Under the pieces are notes generated by a model. The model was not told the origin of the DNA. It was given only the letters and a program-made list of their open reading frames with translations, and did no database searches. A stretch of DNA of 64,000 nt from Lentimicrobium saccharophilum (lineage in GTDB: Bacteria > Bacteroidota > Bacteroidia > Bacteroidales > Lentimicrobiaceae): positions 504,349 through 568,348 of the forward strand of contig NZ_DF968182.1 in NCBI RefSeq assembly GCF_001192835.1, read 5' to 3'. This document shows, piece after piece, positions 18,301 through 27,042 of the stretch. Position 1 is the stretch's first letter; each line of letters starts with the position of its first letter. The translations under genes and the position numbers were made by a program.

Positions 18301-21300
18301 AGCGCTGTTGATGGTTCGCCCATCCACGGTGCCGTTGTAACTGCCGGTATGTATTCAGCCACTACCACCGAAGAAGGTGAGTATTCCATGATCGTGGATG
18401 CCGGCACCTATGATATGTCATTCTCAAAAACCGGTTTCACCACCGAATTTGTGACAGGCGTTGTAGTTACCGAAACCAATACCACCGTAGTTGATGCAGA
18501 ACTTGAAGAGGAATTCTATCCTCCTACACTTGTACATGCAGTAGTTAACGAGGCTGACACACAGGTAGAAGTTACCTGGGGTCTCCCCGAGCCCAACTAC
18601 GAAGTACTGTACGATGACGGTACAGCTGAAAACTATGCTGCATGGGCACTGCCCGGCAACATGAACGCTGTGAAATTCACCCCTGCCGGATATCCCGCAA
18701 CCATTTACGGTGGCCGTATCTATGTAGGTGATGGCAGCTTCCCCAACAACAACACAGGATTCCTCGGAACCACCTTTGGCGCAGTTGTTATTGATGATGA
18801 CGGTGCAAACGGACTCCCGGGAACCGTTCTTGATTCTATCGAAGTAACGGTTAACAACCTCGGATGGGTTGATTTCTCAGGTCTCAGCGCAACCATTACC
18901 GAAGGTAGTTTCTACCTTGGCATGGTTCAGGGCGCAACTTCGCCCAACTGTGCTCCGGTGGGTATCGACCAGACTCTTCCGACCCTTTACCGCAGCTACT
19001 CACGCAACGTGAGCGCCGGTGGTAACTGGGCACTTTCTCCGTTCCAGGATATGATGATCCGTGCTTTCGTCAGCGGACCTGTTGCAACCGATGTAGCCCG
19101 CGGCGCTTCAAGCGAAGTCAGGACTCCGGTTAAACAGCGCGCCCTGATTTCACAGTCAGCCCCGATTGCACAATCAGGTGTTGAAGGTGAAGGACAGTAC
19201 TTGGCTATCCAGGATTCAGAACGTGGCGTTACCAGCTACAAGGTATGGCGCGTGAGCGGTTTCGACCCGAATGCTGGTCCTGAAGCCGGAACCCTTACCC
19301 TGCTCAGCGGTACTGTTGCCAACACCAATTATACCGATATCGCTTACGGTCCGCTGCCCGAGGGATGGTATGCCTATGCAGTAGCCACCAATTACACCAA
19401 TGGCGGAGAATCAGAAAAAGCTTACTCCAACATCGTAGGCCATAAGAAACTGGTTACCGTTACCTGTAATGTAAGCCTTACCACCGGCGGAAGCCCTGCA
19501 GGTGCTGTTGTGAGCCTCACCGGTTTGGATTATCCTTACGAAGTGTACACTGCAACTGTACCTGAAGATGGTACCGTGGTATTTGAAAATGTATGGAAAG
19601 GCAATTACACCCTCTTCGCAGCCAAGGTTGGTTTCGACGATTATGTAATTACTCCCAACATCACCTCGAACCGTACGTTTGATATTCTCCTCCTCGAGAA
19701 GAAATACAAACCGCGCAACCTTTATGTAGACGACCTTACCCTTGTTGCTACCTGGGATGAGCCGCTCGCAATTGCAGCTGCAAGTGACTTCGAGGAAGGT
19801 GTATTCCCTCCGGCAGGATGGCAAGCGCTGACCCAGAGCACTACCGGGTGGTATGCAACTACCAACGGAAGTAGTTCTGCATTTGCAATTCCTCCGCACA
19901 CTACGTATGCCGTAAGCAACGATGATGCTGAAAACGGAAACGGATGCTGCGATTACCTGATCACTCCCGAAATGAACTGGACCGATCTTCCGACTTACCG
20001 TCTGAACTTCGCCAGCTACTATGATGGTTCTTATGGACAGAGTGCATATGTTGAGATCAGTACAGATGCCGGTACTACATGGACAGTAATCAGTTCAATG
20101 GTTGCTGCTCCCGGTGCATGGCAGGATATTGAGATTGACCTTGCACAGTTCTCAGGTGCCAGTGGCTTGAACAGTGTGTGGCTTGCATTCCATGCCGATG
20201 ATAATGGCGCATGGGCATCAGGCTGGGCTGTTGATGATGTACAGATTGCTTCGGGCGGTGTTCCCCTCCAGGGATACGGCGTATTCCTCGACGGAACCCT
20301 CGTTGACAATACCCCTGAGCAAACCTATACCTATACCAACCTGAACTTCGGTCAGGAATACCTCGCCGGTGTTGCTGCACTCTACAGTTCAGGCTATTCA
20401 GAACTGGATACCTACCTCTTCCGTTCGGCTTATCTTTATCCTCCCGACAGCCTCGAAGGCATGAGCCCGCCGATGACCGACTACGCTCACCTTACCTGGC
20501 TGCCTCCTACTTCACCAACAGGTTTGGGTGATAACCAGGATCGCGTTGCGGCAACAGAGACTCAGCCTGCTGCTGATGTTGTTGCAGTACTGACCCCGCG
20601 TACCTTCCCGCAGACCAATGTGCCGCTTGCTTCCAACAGGAACGTTCTCTATGATAACGGGCCACTGGTTAACAGCCCAGGCACCGGTTCAGGCGGAGCT
20701 GATGAAAGCATCCTCCAGACCGGACTTGGTATGGGTACTTACGGATTCGGTATGCAGCAGAGTGCCGGCAACAGCGTTGCCGATGACTTTGAGGTTACCG
20801 GAAACTGGAATATCCAGAACATTGAGTTCTTCGGTTATCAGACTGGTTCAAGTACATCAAGTACATTTACCGGGGTATTCTGCCGTGTTTACGATGGCGC
20901 TCCCAATGCCGGTGGTACAGTAATCTGGGGCGACCTGGTTACCAACCGCATGATCAGCACCGAGTGGTCGAATATCTACCGCAACGACAACGGCCCCGGC
21001 GGATCTACCGATCGTCCGGTAATGCGTATTGTTGCCGAAACTCCCGGACTTGCCCTTTCACCCGGAACCTATTGGGTTGAATGGCAGACCACCGGCTCGC
21101 TTTCGAGCGGACCATGGGTGCCTGCAGTAACCATTAATGGTGAGACTACAACCGGAAATGCTCTTCAGTACACCGGTTCATGGGCTGCACTTGTTGACGT
21201 AGGACCTCAGGGCTTACCATTCATCATCAACGGCACCGGCGGTGGCTCAGGCGGTGGAAGCATTCCTTCCAACCTGCTTGGATACAACCTGTATCGCGAC

Positions 21301-23082
21301 GATGTACTGAGGGTATATGTTGAACATCCGCAGACGGAATATTTCGATCTGAACCTTGACCCGGGAACATACAGCTACCATATTACCGCTGTTTATGACC
21401 TCACCCCTTACGGTTTTGCCGGTCAGACCGGAGAATCCATGATTGAAGGACCCATCGAAGTCAGCGTGGTCTATGGCTATGAGCTGCCGTTTGTTGAAAA
21501 TTTCAACACCGGTCTGTTCGAAACCAACCAGTGGACAACTGACGGAGAAAACTGGAGAATTGCCGGCCAGGTTGGTAATCCCGCACCCAGTGCTGAGTTT
21601 ACTTATAATCCTCCTCAGGCTGATTATGGTCTCTCACTCTCGAGCTTCTGGATCAATGGAACAGGTTTCATCGATGGATCAATTTTCCTTGATTTTGACA
21701 TGAAACTTGACGATGTAAATGCAACCGGTGAAGAAAGCCTGCAGGTTGAAGTGTTCAACGGCAGTTCATGGATTACCGTTGCCACTTACACCGCTGAAGG
21801 CGATATGGATTGGGAGATGAAGCATATTGACATCACCAGCCAGGCAAAGAACAAGGTATTCCGTGTCCGTTTCAATGCCAAGGGACTGAATACGCTTGAC
21901 CTCTTCAACTGGATGATCGACAATGTTCACATCTACCGCGAATGTGCCGCTCCTACCGAGCTGACAGCTGATGTAAACCTGCCTTATGTTGAGCAGGTTG
22001 TTCTCAACTGGGTTGCTCCTTCAGGCAGTGGCCCTGGTCCTTCAGGATGGCTCTTCTGGGATAACGGCGTGAACAATGATGCCATCGGTCTTACCGGTGG
22101 TGGAACGTTCAATGTTGCCGTAAGGTTTACTCCTACCCAGCTTGCACAATATGCAGGAACCAGCCTGACCAAGATCCGGATGTTCCCCTACTCAGCTGGT
22201 GGAACCATCGCACTGAAGGTATGGACCGGAGCCAATGCAAGTACCCTTGTTCTTACCCAGCCGATTGCAACTTATGTTGGCGGCGAGTGGAATGAGTTTG
22301 TACTTAATACTCCTGTACCTGTCACCGGTGCTACCGAACTGTGGTTTGGTTATGCAGTAACCCATCCCGACGGTGTTTACGTAGCCGGTTGCGATGCCGG
22401 TCCTGCCGTAGCAGGCTTTGGCGACATGCTGTCACTCGACGGTTCGGTTTGGGAATCCATGGCAACTGCCTATGGTCTGAACTACAACTGGAACCTCCAG
22501 GGATATGTTGAAACCCTCGATGGCGTAACAGCTGCACTGCAGCCGATCAGCGATCCTACCGTTTACGGTCCGGTATCACAGATCGAGCGCGGTAATCTGC
22601 CTGCACTGCCCGGCGCCGCACTTCCTGTTGAAGTAAGCGGAAATCGCGAACTTGTTGGTTACAACATCTACCGCGATGGTGTTATGATCGGTTCAACGGC
22701 TGAAACCACTTACATTGACGCTGATGAAGCCCTCACAATCGGATTTGAATACTGCTACAATGTTACTGCAGTGTACGAAGATTGTGAGTCCCCGATGTCA
22801 GAGGTTGCCTGTGTATTGCTCACCAATGTTCCGGTTGTTGACAACCAGCTGGTAAGCATTTACCCGAACCCGTCAAATAACCTGGTAAACATCGAGCTTA
22901 CCAACGACATCAGTCATATGGTTGTTTACAACTATCTCGGCGAAGTTGTTTATGAGCGCGTGATTACCAAGGACAAAACTGTTGTGCTGAATGTACGCAA
23001 CTACGAAGCAGGCGCTTACCTGGTTAAATTTGTGAATACAAAGGGCGAAAGCTTTACCAGGAAAGTGGTTGTTACCCACTAA
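15388..23082 (+). CDS. Giant T9SS-exported multidomain surface protein (2564 aa)
   Basis: Signal peptide at residues 1-21 (FFLMLFAAGVSQAQ). Modules in order, positions approximate: N-terminal beta-sandwich (22-225); Fn3-like (235-335); carboxypeptidase-regulatory-like (338-405); Ig-like ASPM/SPD-2 type (410-520); Fn3 (530-610); nidogen-like sandwich (707-890, YNIGFSFPFYENTYSQVN); regulatory-like (963-1035); beta-rich and Fn3-like modules (1040-1370); another regulatory-like unit (to about 1440); cleaved-adhesin/choice-of-anchor J domain (1467-1620, FEEGVFPPAGW...AVDDVQI); further beta modules; a second choice-of-anchor J domain (2032-2182, PFVENFNTGLF...MIDNVHI); an Fn3-like pair; and a T9SS type A domain (2488-2564, IYPNPSNN). 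No protease or glycosidase residues are seen. Codons favour C-ending forms such as ACC and AAC more than the neighbours do, which suggests high expression. Likely role: adhesion or surface layer. The gene is followed by a strong terminator. Confidence 0.88.
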   Translation: MRKLITLFFLMLFAAGVSQAQVANMLFTQTSGTYTEITGGTVLATGSFDDVMITNVAIGFTFNANGVDFTTMNVNPNGYIKFDPTSTTTMGYAPISSSTVATMVASILGRDLQSISGLGEIMVETSGVAPDRVTTVQWKNVKRWGTSYADEVLNFQVKLYETTNQIDFVYGPITGTANTSPTHPQVGLRGSANTDYTNRTTTTDWTATTAGTANNVTMTLTSTVFPPAGLTYSFTIPAPVAAIYSSPGNGALGVPVSLTLNWAPGVGGGAPSGYLVYLGTDNPPTNIANGVDVGNVLSYDPDPDLEYATEYFWQVVPYNGTGQATGNAIWSFGTSLGIGTLEGFVTNGFGIPMAGVEIEIDNTINTYTTTSAANGAYQLALIPAGNFTLTASIAGYNTTVMTVFVEPETTTYQNVTMLRPSMAVTPNPYSVAVNPNEMVDGAINIANNGDGVLTWNASVSYTSPGPNTWLTVGQTNGTIPAYTNFNVPMAFNASGLAAGTVKTAEVTFTSSNPNVGTVVVPVTMTVAGTPLNVPFDLTANLTNPVDGVVTLNWSYGGDRGFLYFVVKRDGAQVGVTNNTTFTETLPAYGVYSYTVQAVFDEGNSAPAGPVTIEWANPVLVLNPASLYNEQYPNTSEGVTFRVSNTGEGTLAFSFPEYAARQLVNSPDFTPNVRSMVEPVAVEKGEVDPTDGMGNRNLRGAGGPDEFGYMWIDSDEAGGPAFVWNDISATGTLVTGLSDDNVVGPYNIGFSFPFYENTYSQVNISSNGYLIFGSTSSSLSNQNIPSTSTPNNLIAWCWDDLHGAGPASAVYYQNMGDYWVIQFTNYNEYPSSSAGRITAQVHLHQNGNIMMYYNTIVGGFDISSATVGIENSAGTIATNINYNSAYLHDGLAVWIGVPVPTFITSVVPAQGQVAPGEFVDVVATFTSDDENYPVGTHNVELELNTNDLANEIVMIPATMVVYNPGMIAGTVTSAVDGSPIHGAVVTAGMYSATTTEEGEYSMIVDAGTYDMSFSKTGFTTEFVTGVVVTETNTTVVDAELEEEFYPPTLVHAVVNEADTQVEVTWGLPEPNYEVLYDDGTAENYAAWALPGNMNAVKFTPAGYPATIYGGRIYVGDGSFPNNNTGFLGTTFGAVVIDDDGANGLPGTVLDSIEVTVNNLGWVDFSGLSATITEGSFYLGMVQGATSPNCAPVGIDQTLPTLYRSYSRNVSAGGNWALSPFQDMMIRAFVSGPVATDVARGASSEVRTPVKQRALISQSAPIAQSGVEGEGQYLAIQDSERGVTSYKVWRVSGFDPNAGPEAGTLTLLSGTVANTNYTDIAYGPLPEGWYAYAVATNYTNGGESEKAYSNIVGHKKLVTVTCNVSLTTGGSPAGAVVSLTGLDYPYEVYTATVPEDGTVVFENVWKGNYTLFAAKVGFDDYVITPNITSNRTFDILLLEKKYKPRNLYVDDLTLVATWDEPLAIAAASDFEEGVFPPAGWQALTQSTTGWYATTNGSSSAFAIPPHTTYAVSNDDAENGNGCCDYLITPEMNWTDLPTYRLNFASYYDGSYGQSAYVEISTDAGTTWTVISSMVAAPGAWQDIEIDLAQFSGASGLNSVWLAFHADDNGAWASGWAVDDVQIASGGVPLQGYGVFLDGTLVDNTPEQTYTYTNLNFGQEYLAGVAALYSSGYSELDTYLFRSAYLYPPDSLEGMSPPMTDYAHLTWLPPTSPTGLGDNQDRVAATETQPAADVVAVLTPRTFPQTNVPLASNRNVLYDNGPLVNSPGTGSGGADESILQTGLGMGTYGFGMQQSAGNSVADDFEVTGNWNIQNIEFFGYQTGSSTSSTFTGVFCRVYDGAPNAGGTVIWGDLVTNRMISTEWSNIYRNDNGPGGSTDRPVMRIVAETPGLALSPGTYWVEWQTTGSLSSGPWVPAVTINGETTTGNALQYTGSWAALVDVGPQGLPFIINGTGGGSGGGSIPSNLLGYNLYRDDVLRVYVEHPQTEYFDLNLDPGTYSYHITAVYDLTPYGFAGQTGESMIEGPIEVSVVYGYELPFVENFNTGLFETNQWTTDGENWRIAGQVGNPAPSAEFTYNPPQADYGLSLSSFWINGTGFIDGSIFLDFDMKLDDVNATGEESLQVEVFNGSSWITVATYTAEGDMDWEMKHIDITSQAKNKVFRVRFNAKGLNTLDLFNWMIDNVHIYRECAAPTELTADVNLPYVEQVVLNWVAPSGSGPGPSGWLFWDNGVNNDAIGLTGGGTFNVAVRFTPTQLAQYAGTSLTKIRMFPYSAGGTIALKVWTGANASTLVLTQPIATYVGGEWNEFVLNTPVPVTGATELWFGYAVTHPDGVYVAGCDAGPAVAGFGDMLSLDGSVWESMATAYGLNYNWNLQGYVETLDGVTAALQPISDPTVYGPVSQIERGNLPALPGAALPVEVSGNRELVGYNIYRDGVMIGSTAETTYIDADEALTIGFEYCYNVTAVYEDCESPMSEVACVLLTNVPVVDNQLVSIYPNPSNNLVNIELTNDISHMVVYNYLGEVVYERVITKDKTVVLNVRNYEAGAYLVKFVNTKGESFTRKVVVTH

Positions 23083-23101
23083 TCGTTTAATCGAATCTGT
23101 T

Positions 23102-23130
23102 GAAAAGGGCTCCGCAAGGGGCCCTTTTCT
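23102..23130 (+). terminator. Intrinsic terminator of the giant gene
   Basis: GAAAAGGGC (23102-23110) pairs with GCCCTTTTC (23121-23129), with a 10-nt loop, 20 bp after the stop codon. Confidence 0.8.
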
Positions 23131-23184
23131 GTTATAATAGTTTTTAAACCGTTTAGTTCTGGTGCCGCATTAGTGGGATTTAGG

Positions 23185-23192
23185 TAACTTTG
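23185..23192 (+). promoter_or_regulatory. Putative -7 box for the ABC-F gene
   Basis: TAACTTTG matches TAnnTTTG and ends 17 bp before the ATG at 23210. Confidence 0.5.
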
Positions 23193-23209
23193 CCCCAATT
23201 ACGCTTCTC

Positions 23210-25159
23210 ATGCTTTCAATCAATAACCTTTCAGTTTACTTCACAGGGCGTTACCTGTTCGACAATGTTACCTTCCTGATCACGGAAAGGGACAGGGCCG
23301 GTCTGGTCGGGAAGAATGGCGCCGGTAAAACCACACTCCTGCGGATCATCAACGGGGAGCAGCAGCCGGAAGGCGGCACCGTTACAAAACCCAACGATCT
23401 TCAGATCGGATATTTGCCTCAGGAGATTGTGACTACCGGGGCAGGAACGATTTTTGAAGAAGCGCTGAACGCTTTTGATGCAGTTTTGAAGCTGAAGGCA
23501 GAAAGTGAGCAAATCAGCATTGAAATTGCAGAAAGAACTGATTATGATGCTGATTCATATCTGCACCTGATCAATCGCCTGCACGAAAATGAAGAGCGTT
23601 TCCGCTTACTGGGCGGGCATGAAATGGAAGGCGAAACGGAGAAAATCCTGCTGGGACTGGGCTTCAGGCCTGCTGACTTCAACCGCAGGCTTGCTGAATT
23701 CAGCGGGGGATGGCGGATGAGGGTGGAGCTGGCCAAACTGCTGCTGCGCCGCCCCGGATTGCTGCTGCTCGATGAGCCTACCAATCATCTCGATATTGAA
23801 TCTATTCAATGGCTGGAAGAGTACCTTAAATCTTTCAGCGGCGCCGTTATTGTGGTATCGCACGACCGGGCTTTCCTTGATAATGTTACCAACCGGACAA
23901 TAGAAATTTCGATGGGCAGGATTTATGATTTTAAAACCTCCTATTCCGGTTATGTTGAGTTGCGCGAAAGCATGCGTGAACAGCAGCAGGCGGCTTATTC
24001 AAATCAGCAACGCCAGCTTGCGGATATCGAACGCTTTATCGAAAGGTTCCGTTATAAGGCCACCAAGGCCAGGCAGGTGCAGTCAAAAATGAAGTTGCTC
24101 GACAAGATAGAAAGGGTGGAAGTGGATGATATGGATAAAAGCGCCATCCATTTTCGTTTTCCTCCGGCCCCGCCTTCGGGCAAAGTGGTTGTGGAGGCGG
24201 TATCTCTGGCAAAGTTTTATGGCCATCACAGGGTATTCAGTGATGTGGATTTCGCCATCGAGCGGAATGATTTTGTTGCATTTGTAGGACGCAACGGAGA
24301 GGGTAAAACCACCCTCGCCAAAATACTTGCCGAAGGACTGGACCATAACGGGGAATGCAGCATCGGCCATAATGTGAAGATCGGGTACTATGCCCAGAAT
24401 CAGGCCGATCTGCTTGATCAGGAACGGACAGTTTTTCAGACTATTGACGATGTGGCTGTCGGCGACATCAGGCCAAAGGTCAGGAATATACTTGGCAGCT
24501 TCCTGTTTTCCGGCGAAGACATCGAGAAAAAGGTGAAAGTGCTTTCGGGCGGAGAGAAATCAAGGCTTGCACTTGCAAAACTGTTATTATCGCCGGTTAA
24601 CCTGCTGATCCTCGATGAGCCGACGAATCACCTGGATATGATATCCAAGGACATCCTGAAGAATGCATTGCTGATGTTTGATGGCACGCTCATCGTGGTT
24701 TCGCATGATCGTGACTTCTTACAGGGGCTAACGCAAAAAGTATTTGAATTCAGGGATGGGAAAGTGAAACAGCATATCGGCGATATCTATGATTTTCTGG
24801 AGAAAAGACGGATTGCCACGCTTGATCAGCTGGGAATGGCGGCAAAGGCTGCTGCTGCCGGACAATCCGAAGAAGTATCGCTGAATAAGATCAATTACGA
24901 AAAAAAGCGTCAGCAGGAAAAGGAACTGAGGAAGATTACCGGCCGTATCGAAAAGGTTGAACAGGAAATTCACCAGCTTGAATCGGAGATTGCCTCCATT
25001 GATCAGAAACTTGCTTCCCCTGAAAACCATGTTGAAGTACTGGCTGACGGGACAATTTATGAGAGATACGAATCGCTGAAAAACAAGCTGGTATCAGCAA
25101 TGGACGATTGGGAAGCACTTCACAGTGAGTTGGATAATTTTAAGAATGCCGGCTCCTGA
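23210..25159 (+). CDS. ABC-F family ATPase
   Basis: A 649-aa soluble protein with two ABC ATPase domains and no membrane segments, as in ABC-F proteins that act on the ribosome. Domain 1 has Walker A GKNGAGKTTL (about 35-45), signature SGGWRMRVELAKLLL and Walker B LLLLDEPTNHLD. The linker region (about 245-310, RFIERFRYKATKARQVQSK) is the ABC-F interdomain linker. Domain 2 has GRNGEGKTTL, LSGGEKSRLALAKLLL and NLLILDEPTNHLD. The C-terminus (about 560-645) is a charged coiled coil (ELRKITGRIEKVEQEIHQLE) like that of Uup. Members relieve ribosome stalling or protect against ribosome-targeting antibiotics; which applies here cannot be told. It converges with the polyprenyl synthase gene, 6 bp away. 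Confidence 0.93.
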   Translation: MLSINNLSVYFTGRYLFDNVTFLITERDRAGLVGKNGAGKTTLLRIINGEQQPEGGTVTKPNDLQIGYLPQEIVTTGAGTIFEEALNAFDAVLKLKAESEQISIEIAERTDYDADSYLHLINRLHENEERFRLLGGHEMEGETEKILLGLGFRPADFNRRLAEFSGGWRMRVELAKLLLRRPGLLLLDEPTNHLDIESIQWLEEYLKSFSGAVIVVSHDRAFLDNVTNRTIEISMGRIYDFKTSYSGYVELRESMREQQQAAYSNQQRQLADIERFIERFRYKATKARQVQSKMKLLDKIERVEVDDMDKSAIHFRFPPAPPSGKVVVEAVSLAKFYGHHRVFSDVDFAIERNDFVAFVGRNGEGKTTLAKILAEGLDHNGECSIGHNVKIGYYAQNQADLLDQERTVFQTIDDVAVGDIRPKVRNILGSFLFSGEDIEKKVKVLSGGEKSRLALAKLLLSPVNLLILDEPTNHLDMISKDILKNALLMFDGTLIVVSHDRDFLQGLTQKVFEFRDGKVKQHIGDIYDFLEKRRIATLDQLGMAAKAAAAGQSEEVSLNKINYEKKRQQEKELRKITGRIEKVEQEIHQLESEIASIDQKLASPENHVEVLADGTIYERYESLKNKLVSAMDDWEALHSELDNFKNAGS

Positions 25160-25165
25160 ACAGCT

Positions 25166-26140
25166 TCAATGATTCCGTTTGAGCATTCCTGAGAGCAGTT
25201 CGAGCAGAGGCGCCCTGGCTTTTTCGACAAGCCTGATGGCATCAAGATGGGACATCGCTTCCTTTATGTAATCCTGAATCAGGTTTTCTGCATGTTGCTT
25301 TACTCCTGCCTTATTGAAAAGATCAAGAACCGCAGCTATTTTTACCTGAGGCTCGCTGTCTCTGGTGCAGAACCATTTTCTTAACGCTGAAGCATTCTCC
25401 GGGCTGCTGCACTCAAGGGCTTTCAGGTAGAGGTAGGTTTTCTTATTGGCTATAATATCCCCCCCGGTCTTTTTGCCGAATACGGCTTCATCGCCGAAAG
25501 CATCGAGCAGGTCATCCTGAAGTTGAAATGCGATACCCATATTTTCACCGAAACGGTAGATGGCTTCTGCATCCTGATGGGCGGCTCCTCCGATCAGGGC
25601 GCCGATCTTAAGGCTGGCTGCCAGAAGAACAGCTGTCTTAAGCCGGATCATATTCAGGTATGCGTCAATGGTAACATCCCCTGAATTTTCAAAGTCGATA
25701 TCATATTGCTGGCCTTCGCAAACTTCAATGGCCGTTTTGGTGAAGACCTGCATCAGCTGGGGCAGCTGCTGCGGATCAGATCCGGCCAGTTGTCCGTAAG
25801 CTACCGCAAACATGGTATCGCCCGACAGAATGGCTGTGTTGATGTTCCATTTTTTGTAAACGGTATCCCGTCCGCGGCGAAGGGGCGCCTGATCGATGAT
25901 ATCATCGTGCAGCAGGGTGAAATTATGGAAAATCTCAATGGCGGTTGCAGCCGGAAGCGCTTTGTCGGGATTGCCGCCAAACATCTGAGTGGCAATCAGC
26001 GTAAGGAGCGGACGAATTCGCTTGCCTCCCTGCTGCAGGGTATAGGAGATGGGCTCATACAATCCGGCCGGCTCCCGGTAAATGGGGAGGTTGCTGAGCG
26101 AGGCGGCAATTTTGGCTTGTAAATGTTCTATCGGATGCAT
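25166..26140 (-). CDS. Polyprenyl diphosphate synthase (FPP/GGPP synthase family)
   Basis: A 324-aa trans-isoprenyl diphosphate synthase that condenses isopentenyl diphosphate with allylic diphosphates. The first aspartate-rich motif is LLHDDIID (D79, D80, D83) followed by RRG. The second is FQLQDDLLDAFGD (about residue 213). GGKRIRP at 38-44 binds the diphosphate of IPP. The chain-length-controlling residues just before the first motif (FHNFT) do not allow a firm choice between short and medium products. It is the last gene of a probable three-gene operon: RND exporter, rmlA, this gene, with gaps of 14 and 30 bp. Confidence 0.93.
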   Translation of the reverse strand: MHPIEHLQAKIAASLSNLPIYREPAGLYEPISYTLQQGGKRIRPLLTLIATQMFGGNPDKALPAATAIEIFHNFTLLHDDIIDQAPLRRGRDTVYKKWNINTAILSGDTMFAVAYGQLAGSDPQQLPQLMQVFTKTAIEVCEGQQYDIDFENSGDVTIDAYLNMIRLKTAVLLAASLKIGALIGGAAHQDAEAIYRFGENMGIAFQLQDDLLDAFGDEAVFGKKTGGDIIANKKTYLYLKALECSSPENASALRKWFCTRDSEPQVKIAAVLDLFNKAGVKQHAENLIQDYIKEAMSHLDAIRLVEKARAPLLELLSGMLKRNH

Positions 26141-26170
26141 TAATAAAGTGATTTGTATTCGTGATTTTGT

Positions 26171-27028
26171 TCAGGGAATCCTCATCAGGTAATCGCCATA
26201 TCCGCTTTTCAGCAATGGCTGGGCGATTGCCTGTAACTGGCTTCTGTTGATGTAACCCATCCTGTAGGCCACTTCCTCAATGCAACCGATTTTGAGCCCC
26301 TGCCGGGTTTCTATCACTTCCACAAACTGTGAAGCCTGAAGCAGTGAACTGAAGGTGCCCGTATCGAGCCAGGCAGTGCCGCGGCTCATCACTTTTACCC
26401 TGAGTCTGCCTTGTTCCAGATAGTACCGGTTAACATCGGTAATTTCATATTCACCCCTGGCACCTGGTCTGATGCCCGCGGCTACTTCAACAACACTGTT
26501 GTCGTAAAAGTAAAGCCCGGGTACCGCGTAATTCGACCGGGGTTTCTTTGGCTTCTCCTCAATGGAAACGGCAGTTCCCGAGGCGTCGAATTCAACAACG
26601 CCGTACCGCTCAGGATCTGCCACATGGTAGGCGAATACAATGCCTCCTTCGGGTTGCCGGCACTCGTTAAGCAGGTTCTGCAATCCGGAGCTGTAGAAAA
26701 TATTATCCCCCAGGATCAGCGCCGCATCGTCTTTACCGATAAATGGCGCCCCGATCACAAAAGCCTGGGCCAGGCCGTTTGGCTCGTGCTGAACGGCATA
26801 ACTGAAGCTGCAGCCCAGTGAACGTCCGTCGCCCAGCAACTTTTCGAAGTTGGGAAGGTCGTGGGGCGTTGAAATAATAAGTATTTCATTGATACCAGCC
26901 ATCATCAGTACCGACAGCGGATAATAGATCATGGGCTTGTCGTAAACCGGCATTAGCTGCTTGCTGACTGCCAGTGTGAGGGGGTGAAGCCGTGTGCCTG
27001 AGCCGCCGGCCAGTATGATGCCTTTCAT
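26171..27028 (-). CDS. rmlA: Glucose-1-phosphate thymidylyltransferase
   Basis: A 285-aa nucleotidyltransferase that makes dTDP-glucose from dTTP and glucose-1-phosphate, the first step of dTDP-rhamnose synthesis. The N-terminal [11 protein letters not shown] binds the nucleotide; [45 protein letters not shown] and [13 protein letters not shown] are all diagnostic of RmlA. The length is normal for the family (about 290 aa). The other rml genes are not adjacent; instead it lies between the RND exporter and a polyprenyl synthase, all on the minus strand with short gaps. Envelope polysaccharide synthesis is the likely use. Confidence 0.95.
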   Translation of the reverse strand: MKGIILAGGSGTRLHPLTLAVSKQLMPVYDKPMIYYPLSVLMMAGINEILIISTPHDLPNFEKLLGDGRSLGCSFSYAVQHEPNGLAQAFVIGAPFIGKDDAALILGDNIFYSSGLQNLLNECRQPEGGIVFAYHVADPERYGVVEFDASGTAVSIEEKPKKPRSNYAVPGLYFYDNSVVEVAAGIRPGARGEYEITDVNRYYLEQGRLRVKVMSRGTAWLDTGTFSSLLQASQFVEVIETRQGLKIGCIEEVAYRMGYINRSQLQAIAQPLLKSGYGDYLMRIP

Positions 27029-27042
27029 ATTCGTCTGATATT

